This document shows, piece by piece, positions 1 through 6,288 of a stretch of 15,669 nucleotides of DNA (position 1 is the first letter of the stretch; every line of letters begins with the position of its first letter). The stretch comes from CAINVV01 sp036508555 (GTDB lineage Bacteria > Bacteroidota > Bacteroidia > Bacteroidales > Prolixibacteraceae), in NCBI GenBank assembly GCA_036508555.1, contig DATCHD010000017.1, forward strand, positions 1-15,669. Reading direction: 5' to 3'. The notes beneath the pieces are model-generated. The model had not been told where the DNA came from. It ran no database searches and saw only the letters and a program-made list of their open reading frames with translations. Both the position numbers and the translations under genes were made by a program.

Positions 1-2488
1 AGTAATCCGCCCTCATCCAGAATGAATATTCAGTAAATTCCCCATAAGCATGCCTTTGACCTGGCATGAGAAAGAAGTCGAACCGTTTGTTGGCCTTAAT
101 CAGGGCATTCGCCATCCTTATCGTATTTCCCGCATGCACATTGTTGTCGATATCACCAGTCATCAGTAACAATTTGCCTTTCAGGTTCTTTGCCAGTTGG
201 GAATTCTTTTCAATGTCGTAAACGAATTGTGTTTCCCCGCTATCACTGACCTGCTCTTTGACACCTTGATGTGTCTCGCTCCACCACTGGTTGTAGATAT
301 TATTTTCGTGATTCCCCGAAGCGCTAACTGCAACTTTAAAGAAATCAGGGTACTGACACAAGGCAGCGGTCGACATGAATCCTCCACCCGAGTGACCCGT
401 GATCCCGACCTTAGTTATGTCGATGAATTTGTACCGGTCGGCCAGCTCTTCGGCTACATATTTCTTATCGGCCAGACCATAATCCCTTAAATCGCCATAT
501 CCGTAATTGTGATACCACTTGGAGCGGTTTGGATTACCACCCCTGTTACCCAGAGTAATCACGATAAAACCGACCTGCGCCAGACGGTCTGTGCGGTCCA
601 TCTTGCTGGAGAAAGCCGCATTGACGGCTTCTGTCTGCGGACCGGGATAGACGTATTCGATCAGCGGATACAGTTTCGTCGAATCGAAATTGAAGGGTTT
701 GTACATTACACCATATATATCTGTGATACCGTCTGCAGCCTTGGCTTTAAATGGTTCCGGGAATTTATATCCTGCCTGGAACAGACTCCGCAAATCGGCT
801 GTTGCCAGCTCCATAACCAGCTTTCCTTTATTGTCCCGCAACTCGGTTTTTGGAACGGTGTTGACCCTGGAGAAATTATTTACGAAATATTTGAAGGAGT
901 CACTCATGTCCATATCGTGGGTGAAATTGCCATGATTCAGCAACTGTAATCCAGTCCCGTCCAGGTTGATCCTGTACAAATGCTCGTAATATGGATTCTC
1001 TCCATTTTCCCGCCCATTGGCAATGAAATAGAGCACCCTGTTTTTCTCATCCAGTTTCAGAATCTCCCCACAATGCCACGGACCGGAGGTGATCTGATTC
1101 TTCAGGTTACCATTCTCATCATACAGATAATAATGGCCCCAACCGTCACGTTCCGACCAGTGAATCAGCTCTTTGCCACCGTTTATAGTGAATAATCTTT
1201 TGGTCTCGATGTAAGTATTCATCCGCTCTTCTACCAGCACTTTAGTCTCACCGGTTTCTGTATTAAGGGTGCAAATATCCGTCCGGTTAAGATCCCGGCT
1301 CTTGCGCGTGAAGTATAATTTATCGGAAGTTTCAGACAGCCAAATACTTGGAACATAGTCTTCCAGCTTCTCCTTGTTGGTGAGATTGGCTCTATGGACG
1401 GACAGCGTCTGATCTTTGAATTGGTCGACCGCAAATTTCTTTCCTTTCTTCGTGCCCATGTCGAAAACCCACAGTTCATCCTGAGGTGCCTCTTTTTCTC
1501 CGGGCATCTGGTACTTATACGTTTCCAGCTCCGGGCGGGGATCCTTCAATACATTGATAACCCACAAATCCTTAACTTTCCTGCTGTCGTTCCGGACCAA
1601 TGCAAATTTTTTGGAATCGCGCGACCAGCTGATATAAGCTCCCTTGCGTTTCTTCTTCTCCTCTTTGATCTTCTTCTCATCGTCATTGTCTGCTGCTGTA
1701 AAACCTCCTCCGTAACTATAATCTTTTACGCCATCGGTCGTCAGTTGATGCTCAACAACGGTAGAATCCTTATCATCTTTCTTTGCCTTCAGGTAATTTT
1801 CCTTGTCCATCCACCACAGGTTATAATCACGCCCAAAGAAAATATATTCGCTGTTAGGAGAGATGCTGGCCCAGTCGGGGTTATCCTTCTCTTCCTTCCA
1901 CTCTTTGTTGACATAAAGTTCACCTGTTTTTAGGTTATATTCCAGGTGAAAAACCTTCTTTTTAACCTTTTCTTTCTCCTTGTCAGCGGCTGTTTTTGTA
2001 ACTTTTTTAACCACAAGACTGTCTTTACCAGTCACAAGGGAATCTTTCTTGACGGCAGCCTGATCTTTTTTCTTCTCCTCATCCTGACTGCTGGTCACAT
2101 CAAATTGAAAAACAGTATCATTCTTCTTAAACTTAGGTTTAATAGGGGGAAGATGCTGATAATCATAAGGATCCTTTGTGATTTTCGTCAGCATGGAAGC
2201 CATCTTATGGTTGTCGAAAAGGGGTGTTTTGGTCCTTTTGTCAAGATCGACCAGGTAAAATGTAACACCTTCCGAGGTTGTATCAGGGAACCAGAACTGG
2301 TCTCCGGTTTTCAGCCATTTCGGAGTAACGGAGGTACTGAAAACCATTTTACTGATTTTAGCCGGCGAAAACCGTTCGGCAAGCCGATAGTCGGCGCTTT
2401 CAACCGGTTTATTCTGTGCAAAAAGTCCACCATAGACCAGCGTCATAGTTAATGCAACAAAAAGCGTGAGCAGATTTTTTCTCGTCAT
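1..2488 (-). CDS. Secreted S9 family (dipeptidyl-peptidase IV-like) serine peptidase, C-terminus cut by window edge
   Basis: Probable periplasmic or outer-surface peptidase that removes N-terminal dipeptides or cleaves oligopeptides. The visible 829 residues start with a signal peptide: MTRK, a hydrophobic core, and likely cleavage after LFA (about residue 24). A long beta-propeller-type region (about 30-600) precedes the alpha/beta-hydrolase domain. The catalytic triad is visible: Ser700 in GHSGGG, Asp781 in DIDNNVH and His813 in GQRHAYG, in the order and spacing of family S9. Few residues should be missing, because the His lies close to the C-terminus. Odd points are a Lys/Glu-rich low-complexity stretch at about 113-180 and a shorter one near 266-282, both inside the propeller. 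The start is chosen because it gives a clean signal peptide; an in-frame ATG 20-odd codons upstream would put a charged segment before it. Family assignment is firm; substrate specificity is inference. Confidence 0.9.
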   Translation of the reverse strand, partial: MTRKNLLTLFVALTMTLVYGGLFAQNKPVESADYRLAERFSPAKISKMVFSTSVTPKWLKTGDQFWFPDTTSEGVTFYLVDLDKRTKTPLFDNHKMASMLTKITKDPYDYQHLPPIKPKFKKNDTVFQFDVTSSQDEEKKKDQAAVKKDSLVTGKDSLVVKKVTKTAADKEKEKVKKKVFHLEYNLKTGELYVNKEWKEEKDNPDWASISPNSEYIFFGRDYNLWWMDKENYLKAKKDDKDSTVVEHQLTTDGVKDYSYGGGFTAADNDDEKKIKEEKKKRKGAYISWSRDSKKFALVRNDSRKVKDLWVINVLKDPRPELETYKYQMPGEKEAPQDELWVFDMGTKKGKKFAVDQFKDQTLSVHRANLTNKEKLEDYVPSIWLSETSDKLYFTRKSRDLNRTDICTLNTETGETKVLVEERMNTYIETKRLFTINGGKELIHWSERDGWGHYYLYDENGNLKNQITSGPWHCGEILKLDEKNRVLYFIANGRENGENPYYEHLYRINLDGTGLQLLNHGNFTHDMDMSDSFKYFVNNFSRVNTVPKTELRDNKGKLVMELATADLRSLFQAGYKFPEPFKAKAADGITDIYGVMYKPFNFDSTKLYPLIEYVYPGPQTEAVNAAFSSKMDRTDRLAQVGFIVITLGNRGGNPNRSKWYHNYGYGDLRDYGLADKKYVAEELADRYKFIDITKVGITGHSGGGFMSTAALCQYPDFFKVAVSASGNHENNIYNQWWSETHQGVKEQVSDSGETQFVYDIEKNSQLAKNLKGKLLLMTGDIDNNVHAGNTIRMANALIKANKRFDFFLMPGQRHAYGEFTEYSFWMRADY

Positions 2489-2559
2489 GATTTTTTCAAT
2501 TCGGTGATAAATGCATCGCAGTAGTTTGGAATTGCGAAGGTATTCCATTTCTGGAAAGC

Positions 2560-2567
2560 CAAAAATA
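2560..2567 (-). promoter_or_regulatory. Possible Bacteroidota -7 element for the S9 peptidase
   Basis: On the minus strand TATTTTTG matches the Bacteroidota -7 consensus TAnnTTTG, 71 bases before the peptidase ATG. I see no convincing -33 TTG at the usual 19-21 base spacing. Such matches are common by chance in A+T-rich DNA. Confidence 0.22.
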
Positions 2568-2646
2568 TTCAAAAATTTGGTCAGAAACTAATTGAAATAA
2601 GACGAAATTCCAAAGATGAATCGGTACAAGAATTTGACAAAGCTGC

Positions 2647-2670
2647 CTATAGTTTCACCTTAAAGTTCAT
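2647..2670 (-). pseudogene. Seven-codon stub of a lost toxin gene (RelE/ParE position)
   Basis: An ATG overlaps the last codons of the upstream antitoxin-like gene, as is usual for toxin genes of type II pairs. It reads MNFKVKL and then stops at TAG (2647-2649). A start of the form M-x-F/Y-x-V-x-L is typical of RelE/ParE toxins. I find no toxin-like continuation in any minus-strand frame before the peptidase gene. My reading is that the body of the toxin was deleted or replaced. The stub is too short to prove this. Confidence 0.35.
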
Positions 2671-2881
2671 TGAGGAAGCCTTTTGCAGATTGCAATTTTA
2701 CTTTGCCCTCTTTGGCTAATTTTACCTCTTCAACCGACTCTTTTAGGTCTTCAAAAAAGGCTTTCTTCTCACGCAATCTTTCAAGCTCTTTCAGTTCCTT
2801 TTGAATTCTTAGCCAATCATTCATAGGTAATTGCACAGCGCTTTTGTGGCCTTTATGGTCTGTAATATATTGTAGTTCCAT
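2660..2881 (-). CDS. Small antitoxin-like protein (73 aa), toxin partner missing
   Basis: Begins MELQYITDHKG and continues with AVQLPMNDW, then a highly charged helical stretch rich in Lys/Glu/Leu, and ends in FLNEL. This pattern (a short N-terminal beta/ribbon part followed by an amphipathic helical tail) is what I recall of small Bacteroidota proteins encoded just before RelE/ParE toxins, so I call it an antitoxin-like protein; the family is not certain. The start at 2881 is preferred over an ATG 31 codons upstream because the extra residues (cysteine- and aromatic-rich) do not resemble the family and cover the promoter-like region. The protein would bind DNA and a toxin, but only a 7-codon stub follows it, so it appears to be an orphan. 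Confidence 0.6.
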   Translation of the reverse strand: MELQYITDHKGHKSAVQLPMNDWLRIQKELKELERLREKKAFFEDLKESVEEVKLAKEGKVKLQSAKGFLNEL

Positions 2882-2909
2882 GGTAATTGACTTTAAATGA
2901 CTTTCACAG

Positions 2910-2917
2910 CAAAGATA
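2910..2917 (-). promoter_or_regulatory. Possible -7 element for the antitoxin-like gene
   Basis: The minus strand reads TATCTTTG, matching TAnnTTTG, 29 bases before the ATG at 2881. A TTG lies 14 bases further upstream, which is shorter than the usual spacing, so the -33 part is not supported. Confidence 0.28.
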
Positions 2918-2943
2918 AATATTTGCCGAAACAATCCGGAATT

Positions 2944-3024
2944 TCAAATACTGGAGATGAATATTGCCATACAATAACTGACCTAAATAAAGTTATTGAT
3001 TCCAAAGATTCATTGGAAGAATGA
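2944..3024 (+). pseudogene. Remnant of a TPR-repeat gene
   Basis: The plus-strand frame through TACHTITDL-like codons reads EYCHTITDLNKVIDSKDS and ends at TGA (3022-3024). It aligns without gaps to residues DYPGAITDLNRVIEISPQ of the intact TPR protein at 3541-4023. At the DNA level, 2974-2999 matches 3814-3839 at 24 of 26 bases. No start codon or further TPR unit is visible upstream, where the DNA serves the oppositely oriented antitoxin-like gene. It is therefore a 3' scrap of a TPR gene related to its neighbour, ending one base before the inverted repeat. The upstream limit is approximate. Confidence 0.5.
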
Positions 3025-3424
3025 TAAATTGTCATGGAATTCAAGACAAATATTTAATAATTGTCTTGAATTCCATGACAATTTTAAAATAATTGATTAT
3101 CGCATTGAATATCAGGTGTACAAAGACCAAAACCAACCTCCGTTTGGCAGGGGCCTTTACTTTGCGAAGGGTAAAAAAGAGTGTGATTTTATTTTGATCG
3201 ACAGGGATAGAGTAATCGCGTTGATCCAAGTGTGCTGGAGTATCGAAAACCCCGACACTTTAAAAAGGGAAATTGATGGATTAATTGAACTTTCCTCCTA
3301 CTTCAAATGTGACAGATTGATGTTGATCACCTCATCTGATGAAAAGGAACTCAATGTATCAGGTTTATCTATCAAAATTGTTTCAGCCTGGAAATTATTG
3401 CTGCAGAATAATTTAAACATTTAA
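2996..3424 (+). pseudogene. C-terminal fragment of a DUF4143-type ATPase
   Basis: The 142-codon open frame resembles only the C-terminal domain of the widespread AAA/DUF4143 ATPases, which are normally about 370-450 residues. Supporting signs are KKECDFIL (Glu62, Asp64) followed by ALIQVCW, the KREIDGLIEL helix, LMLITSSDE and the near-terminal SAWKLLL; this tail resembles a PD-(D/E)XK-like fold. No Walker A, Walker B or helix-turn-helix region precedes it. The likeness begins near residue 30 (about 3085), directly after the inverted repeat, and the first 29 residues are encoded by the repeat and flanking scrap. The gene therefore looks 5'-truncated by rearrangement. It could still be expressed as a small protein, but I see no support for that. 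Confidence 0.6.
3026..3084. repeat. Perfect 24-bp inverted repeat with 11-base loop
   Basis: Left arm 3026-3049 starts AAATTGTCATGG and ends TTCAAGACAA. Right arm 3061-3084 is its exact reverse complement. The 11-base A+T-only spacer can add three more pairs after one mismatch. Each arm contains GAATTC. The repeat sits exactly between the TPR remnant (ends 3024) and the point where DUF4143 similarity starts (about 3085), which suggests a breakpoint or inserted palindromic element rather than part of a gene. There is no T-run that would make it an ordinary terminator. Confidence 0.9.
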
Positions 3425-3462
3425 AAATCAGTATGTTTATCAATTTCTGCACTTTGCATACC

Positions 3463-3496
3463 CTTGATCGATTCTTGATCAATTCCACTTGATTTC
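3463..3496 (+). repeat. Three imperfect CTTGAT direct repeats upstream of the TPR gene
   Basis: CTTGATCGATT (3463-3473) is directly followed by CTTGATCAATT (3474-3484), then CTTGATTTC (3488-3496) after three bases. TTGATC and GATCAA in the first two copies can also pair as a 6-bp stem. The third copy supplies the TTG of the proposed -33 element, so the cluster is placed where an operator would be. Confidence 0.4.
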
Positions 3497-3518
3497 ATCT
3501 CAATTATTGTTACATTCG
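3489..3518 (+). promoter_or_regulatory. Candidate Bacteroidota promoter for the TPR gene
   Basis: TTG (3489-3491), then 19 bases, then TACATTCG (3511-3518), one mismatch from TAnnTTTG. The ATG follows 22 bases after the -7 element. Spacing fits the phylum's primary sigma factor. This is the best-formed promoter candidate in the window. Confidence 0.4.
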
Positions 3519-3540
3519 TTTCGAAAATTCTCTGCCTAAT

Positions 3541-4023
3541 ATGGAGACTTCATCCCTTTCTTTTAACAACGGAATCAAAAAGCTTCTCCTTCGTGATTAT
3601 GCGGGTGCTGTAACAGACTTCACTCGCTCGATCGAAGAAGAACCCAACAATATCGCTACTTACAACAACCGAGGATTCGCCAAAAATAAACTCAACGACA
3701 CTACCGACGAGATTGCAGACTATTCTAAAGCCATTGAAATTGATCCAGAAGATGAAACGGCTCTATTCAACAGAGGAATTTCCAAGGTAAGACTTAGAGA
3801 TTATCCGGGCGCTATAACTGACCTGAATAGAGTTATTGAGATAAGTCCCCAAAATTCTAAAGCCTACTATTATAGGGCAATATCTAGAGATAATACGAAA
3901 ATAGATACCTATGACCAACAAGCCATGGCAGTCGCTGATATTTTAAAAGCCTTGGAGATTAATCCTGATCTGCAAATACCATTTATCAACAGCGATCCGG
4001 AAAGAGATTGGATTCATTATTGA
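3541..4023 (+). CDS. Small cytoplasmic TPR-repeat protein (160 aa)
   Basis: Nearly the whole protein is TPR helices. Unit 1 is about residues 5-38 (LRDYAGAVTDFTRSIEEEP), unit 2 about 39-72 (EIADYSKAIEIDP), unit 3 about 73-106 (RDYPGAITDLNRVIEISP) and a diverged unit 4 about 107-144 (AVADILKALEINP). It ends DWIHY. There is no signal peptide, membrane segment or enzymatic domain, so it should act as a protein-binding scaffold, partner unknown. It stands alone: its own promoter-like site lies upstream and the mntA-hepT pair starts 52 bases downstream in the same direction. A fragment of a closely related TPR gene lies about 0.5 kb upstream, so the locus has suffered duplication or repeated insertion. 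The fold is clear; the function is not. Confidence 0.8.
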   Translation: METSSLSFNNGIKKLLLRDYAGAVTDFTRSIEEEPNNIATYNNRGFAKNKLNDTTDEIADYSKAIEIDPEDETALFNRGISKVRLRDYPGAITDLNRVIEISPQNSKAYYYRAISRDNTKIDTYDQQAMAVADILKALEINPDLQIPFINSDPERDWIHY

Positions 4024-4054
4024 GACGGAATCAACCATTGTGGTTTGATTTTGT

Positions 4055-4062
4055 TAATTTTG
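4055..4062 (+). promoter_or_regulatory. Possible -7 element for mntA-hepT
   Basis: TAATTTTG matches TAnnTTTG and lies 13 bases before the mntA ATG at 4076. The nearest upstream TTG is only 14 bases away, so the -33 part is poor. MntA/HepT pairs are usually autoregulated, but no clear operator is visible. Confidence 0.27.
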
Positions 4063-4075
4063 TAAAAAAGAGTCC

Positions 4076-4378
4076 ATGAACAGAACGATCGTAAATAAAC
4101 TATCCCAATATTTTGCAAGCCAACCGGTTGAAAAGGCTTGGATATTTGGATCTTATGCCCGTTCAGAAGAAAGCAGGAGTAGTGACCTGGATATATTGGT
4201 CAACTTTAGTTCTGATTCAAAGGTTACTTTAATGAAATACGTCCATATAATCAATGACTTACGAAAATTAACTGGGAAAAAGGTTGATTTAGTTGAAGAA
4301 GGACAATTGAGACCTTTTGCTGTAAGTAGTGCGGAAATGGATAAAATTTTGATCTATGAGAGAAAAGCCCAGGGATAA
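4076..4378 (+). CDS. mntA: MNT-domain nucleotidyltransferase antitoxin MntA
   Basis: Minimal nucleotidyltransferase of 100 residues, the antitoxin of a HEPN/MNT pair. The active-site signature GSX10DXD is exact: Gly25-Ser26, ten residues, then Asp37-Leu-Asp39, with a third acidic residue in KKVDLVEE (Asp71). In characterised members of this family the protein transfers AMP from ATP onto a tyrosine of the HepT RNase and so inactivates it. Size is normal for the family. The last 23 bases overlap the start of hepT, so the two are co-transcribed and probably translationally coupled. All catalytic residues are intact, so the pair looks functional rather than decayed, unlike its neighbours upstream. 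Confidence 0.88.
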   Translation: MNRTIVNKLSQYFASQPVEKAWIFGSYARSEESRSSDLDILVNFSSDSKVTLMKYVHIINDLRKLTGKKVDLVEEGQLRPFAVSSAEMDKILIYERKAQG

Positions 4379-4700
4379 AGAACGGCTTAATCATATGATT
4401 GAGGCCATTGATAATATTTTCGAATTTACGAAGGAAAAAACGTTCGATTTATACAGAAGCGATAAAATGCTTCGATTTGCCGTTATAAAAAATATTGAGA
4501 TTGTCGGTGAGGCGGCCTATTTATTGACTAAGGATTTTAAGTTAAATCATCCATCAATTGAGTGGGAAGATATGATTGGGATGCGTCATATTCTTGTCCA
4601 CGGCTATTATCAAATCAAAGACGAGATAATCTGGGCGACCATTGAATCGGAACTTCAACCATTGAAAGAGAAAATTATTTCGTTGCTTGCTGGTTATTGA
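4356..4700 (+). CDS. hepT: HEPN-domain RNase toxin HepT
   Basis: All-helical HEPN protein of 114 residues. The RX4HXY motif of HepT is complete in RHILVHGYY: Arg77 and His82 are the expected RNase residues and Tyr84 is the expected site of AMPylation by MntA. The N-terminus (about 8-25, KERLNHMIEAIDNIFEFTK) and the segment IKNIEIVGEAAYLLT match the usual family helices. The start at 4356 lies inside mntA and fits family length; no better ATG follows. It is expected to cut tRNA or other RNA when not modified. The order mntA before hepT is one of the two orders known. Stop at 4698-4700; the gltD gene converges from the other side about 100 bases further on. Confidence 0.88.
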   Translation: MREKPRDKERLNHMIEAIDNIFEFTKEKTFDLYRSDKMLRFAVIKNIEIVGEAAYLLTKDFKLNHPSIEWEDMIGMRHILVHGYYQIKDEIIWATIESELQPLKEKIISLLAGY

Positions 4701-4801
4701 CTATAACTTGTTCTCTCTTGAAACAAGGGTTAGAGCTGTCAGGACATACCCTTCGGCGAATGCCTTTAAATAATCAAGGATTAGAGCCGAATAGCAATAA
4801 T

Positions 4802-6235
4802 CTATTGTTCGGTAAATGCCTTAGAAACAAATTCATGGATATTCAAAGCGGCATCCCGGCCGGAACGGATGGCATGAACCACCAGACTGGCGCCACGGGT
4901 GGCATCTCCGGCAACGAAAACTTTGTCAATGTTGGTGGCAAAGGTATCGGCCTTAACGTTGCCGCGGGCATCGTATTCTATTTTCAGGCTGTCAAGTAAA
5001 CCTTCATGAACTGGAGAGAGAAAGCCGAGCGACAGCATTACCAAATCTGTTTCGATGATCTCCTCCGTACCCGGAATCTCCTTCATCGACATTTGCCCCT
5101 TGTTATTCGTCCATTCAACCTTAACAACTTCAACGGCTTTCAAAACACCATTTTCTCCGATAAAACGACGGGTATTCAATGACCAGCGACGTTCACAGCC
5201 TTCTAAATGTGAACTGGAAGTACGCAGGGTATTGGGCCAGTAAGGCCATGGGTTATCTTCAGATCTCGTCTCTGAAGGTTTGTCCAGAATTTCGATCTGG
5301 ATAACTGAATGGGCCTTCTGGCGGATAGCCGTTCCTACACAGTCCGAACCAGTATCTCCACCGCCGATAACGAGAACTTTCTTGTCTTTGGCGTGAATAT
5401 GTAAACTGCCCGGAATAATCTCTCCATTGCCCACCTTGTTTTGCTGTCTGAGGTAGTCCATGGCAAAGTAAATGCCTTTCAGCTCTCTTCCCGGGGTGCC
5501 GGAAAGATCCCGGGGTTTCATCGCGCCGCAAGCCAGGCAGACGGCGTCAAAATCCTCCAGCAATTGCTTTTCGGTAATATGTTCACCTACCGTGATGTTG
5601 GTCTTGAAGATAACTCCCTCTTTGACAAATAATTCAAGACGACGGTCGATGATTCCCTTGTTCAATTTGAAATTAGGAATGCCATAGCGGAGCAATCCGC
5701 CGATCTCATTATCCTGCTCAAAGACTGTCACGGTGTGACCTGCCTGATTCAGCAGATCGGCCACTGAAAGTCCAGCGGGACCAGATCCCACGACAGCAAT
5801 TTTTTTGCCTGTCCTCTTTTCGGGAATGTTCGGGTGAACCAGGTTCAGGTCGAAAGCATGTTCCACCACGGCACACTCATTCTCGCGGATCGTTACCGAC
5901 TCATCGTGGATGGCCAGTACACAGGATTTCTCACAGGGCGCCGGACAAACCCTGCCCGTAAACTCTGGAAAACTGTTGGTCTTGGTCAGAATCTGGTAGG
6001 CCTCCTCCCACTTGCCATGGTAAACCGCATCCTGCCATTCAGGAATGTTGCTGCCAACCGGACAGGCCCAGTGGCAAAAAGGCACGCCGCAGTCCATGCA
6101 CCGCGAGGCCTGGTTGATGCGATCCTGATCATCCAGCGTCTGCTCGACCTCTCCGAAATCACCTGTCCGCTCGCTTACCGGACGGTATCCGCCTATTTTT
6201 CTTTCTATTTCTATGAAGCCTTTTGGATTTCCCAT
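4802..6235 (-). CDS. gltD: Glutamate synthase [NADPH] small subunit
   Basis: Supplies electrons from NADPH via FAD and iron-sulfur clusters to GltB. From the chosen start (MGNPKGF) the protein has 477 residues, the normal length. The N-terminal cysteine-rich region shows Cys46, 49, 54 and 58 (CMDCGVPFCHWAC) and Cys97, 101 and 105 (CPAPCEKSC). The FAD-binding GSGPAG is at 150-155, the NADPH-binding GGGDTG near 289-294, and the C-terminal FAD contact is in VFVAGDATRGASLVV. An in-frame ATG at 6289 overlaps the gltB stop as TAATG and would add 18 residues. I prefer 6235 because the extension is encoded by a hairpin and is not family-like, while homologs begin MG-P-GF. Second gene of the gltBD operon; it converges on hepT. 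Confidence 0.95.
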   Translation of the reverse strand: MGNPKGFIEIERKIGGYRPVSERTGDFGEVEQTLDDQDRINQASRCMDCGVPFCHWACPVGSNIPEWQDAVYHGKWEEAYQILTKTNSFPEFTGRVCPAPCEKSCVLAIHDESVTIRENECAVVEHAFDLNLVHPNIPEKRTGKKIAVVGSGPAGLSVADLLNQAGHTVTVFEQDNEIGGLLRYGIPNFKLNKGIIDRRLELFVKEGVIFKTNITVGEHITEKQLLEDFDAVCLACGAMKPRDLSGTPGRELKGIYFAMDYLRQQNKVGNGEIIPGSLHIHAKDKKVLVIGGGDTGSDCVGTAIRQKAHSVIQIEILDKPSETRSEDNPWPYWPNTLRTSSSHLEGCERRWSLNTRRFIGENGVLKAVEVVKVEWTNNKGQMSMKEIPGTEEIIETDLVMLSLGFLSPVHEGLLDSLKIEYDARGNVKADTFATNIDKVFVAGDATRGASLVVHAIRSGRDAALNIHEFVSKAFTEQ

Positions 6236-6268
6236 TGTAATCGAAATTAATTTTTTATTTTGGAGGAG

Positions 6269-6287
6269 GGTGGCCGCGAGGGCCACC
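6269..6287 (-). other. GC-rich hairpin at the gltB-gltD junction
   Basis: On the minus strand GGTGGCC, loop CTCGC, then GGCCACC: a perfect 7-bp stem starting two bases after the gltB stop and ending 33 bases before the preferred gltD start. No T-run follows on the minus strand, so it is not a standard terminator. It could stabilise the gltB 3' end or lower gltD expression; role unproven. Confidence 0.5.
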
Positions 6288-6288
6288 A

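Noticed and set aside
1394..2452. Long plus-strand open frames opposite the S9 peptidase (1394-1933 and 1946-2452).
   Set aside because: The minus strand encodes a continuous peptidase with signal peptide and catalytic triad; the plus-strand translations are hydrophobic or compositionally odd and match no family I know.
3041..3229. Minus-strand 62-codon frame across the inverted repeat.
   Set aside because: It is antisense to the DUF4143-like fragment and has no recognisable features of its own.
4033..4062. Small AACCA-TTG-TGGTT stem followed by T-rich DNA after the TPR gene, possible terminator.
   Set aside because: The 5-bp stem and broken T-tract are within chance for A+T-rich DNA, and the same bases overlap the possible mntA promoter.
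4787..4812. Possible terminator between converging hepT and gltD (CCGAA and CAATA stems with a three-base bulge).
   Set aside because: The stems are only 5 bp each, broken by a bulge, with no T-run on either strand; not strong enough to annotate.
4697..4999. Plus-strand frame overlapping the hepT stop and the end of gltD.
   Set aside because: Most of it is antisense to the conserved C-terminal part of gltD, and its sequence is not protein-like.
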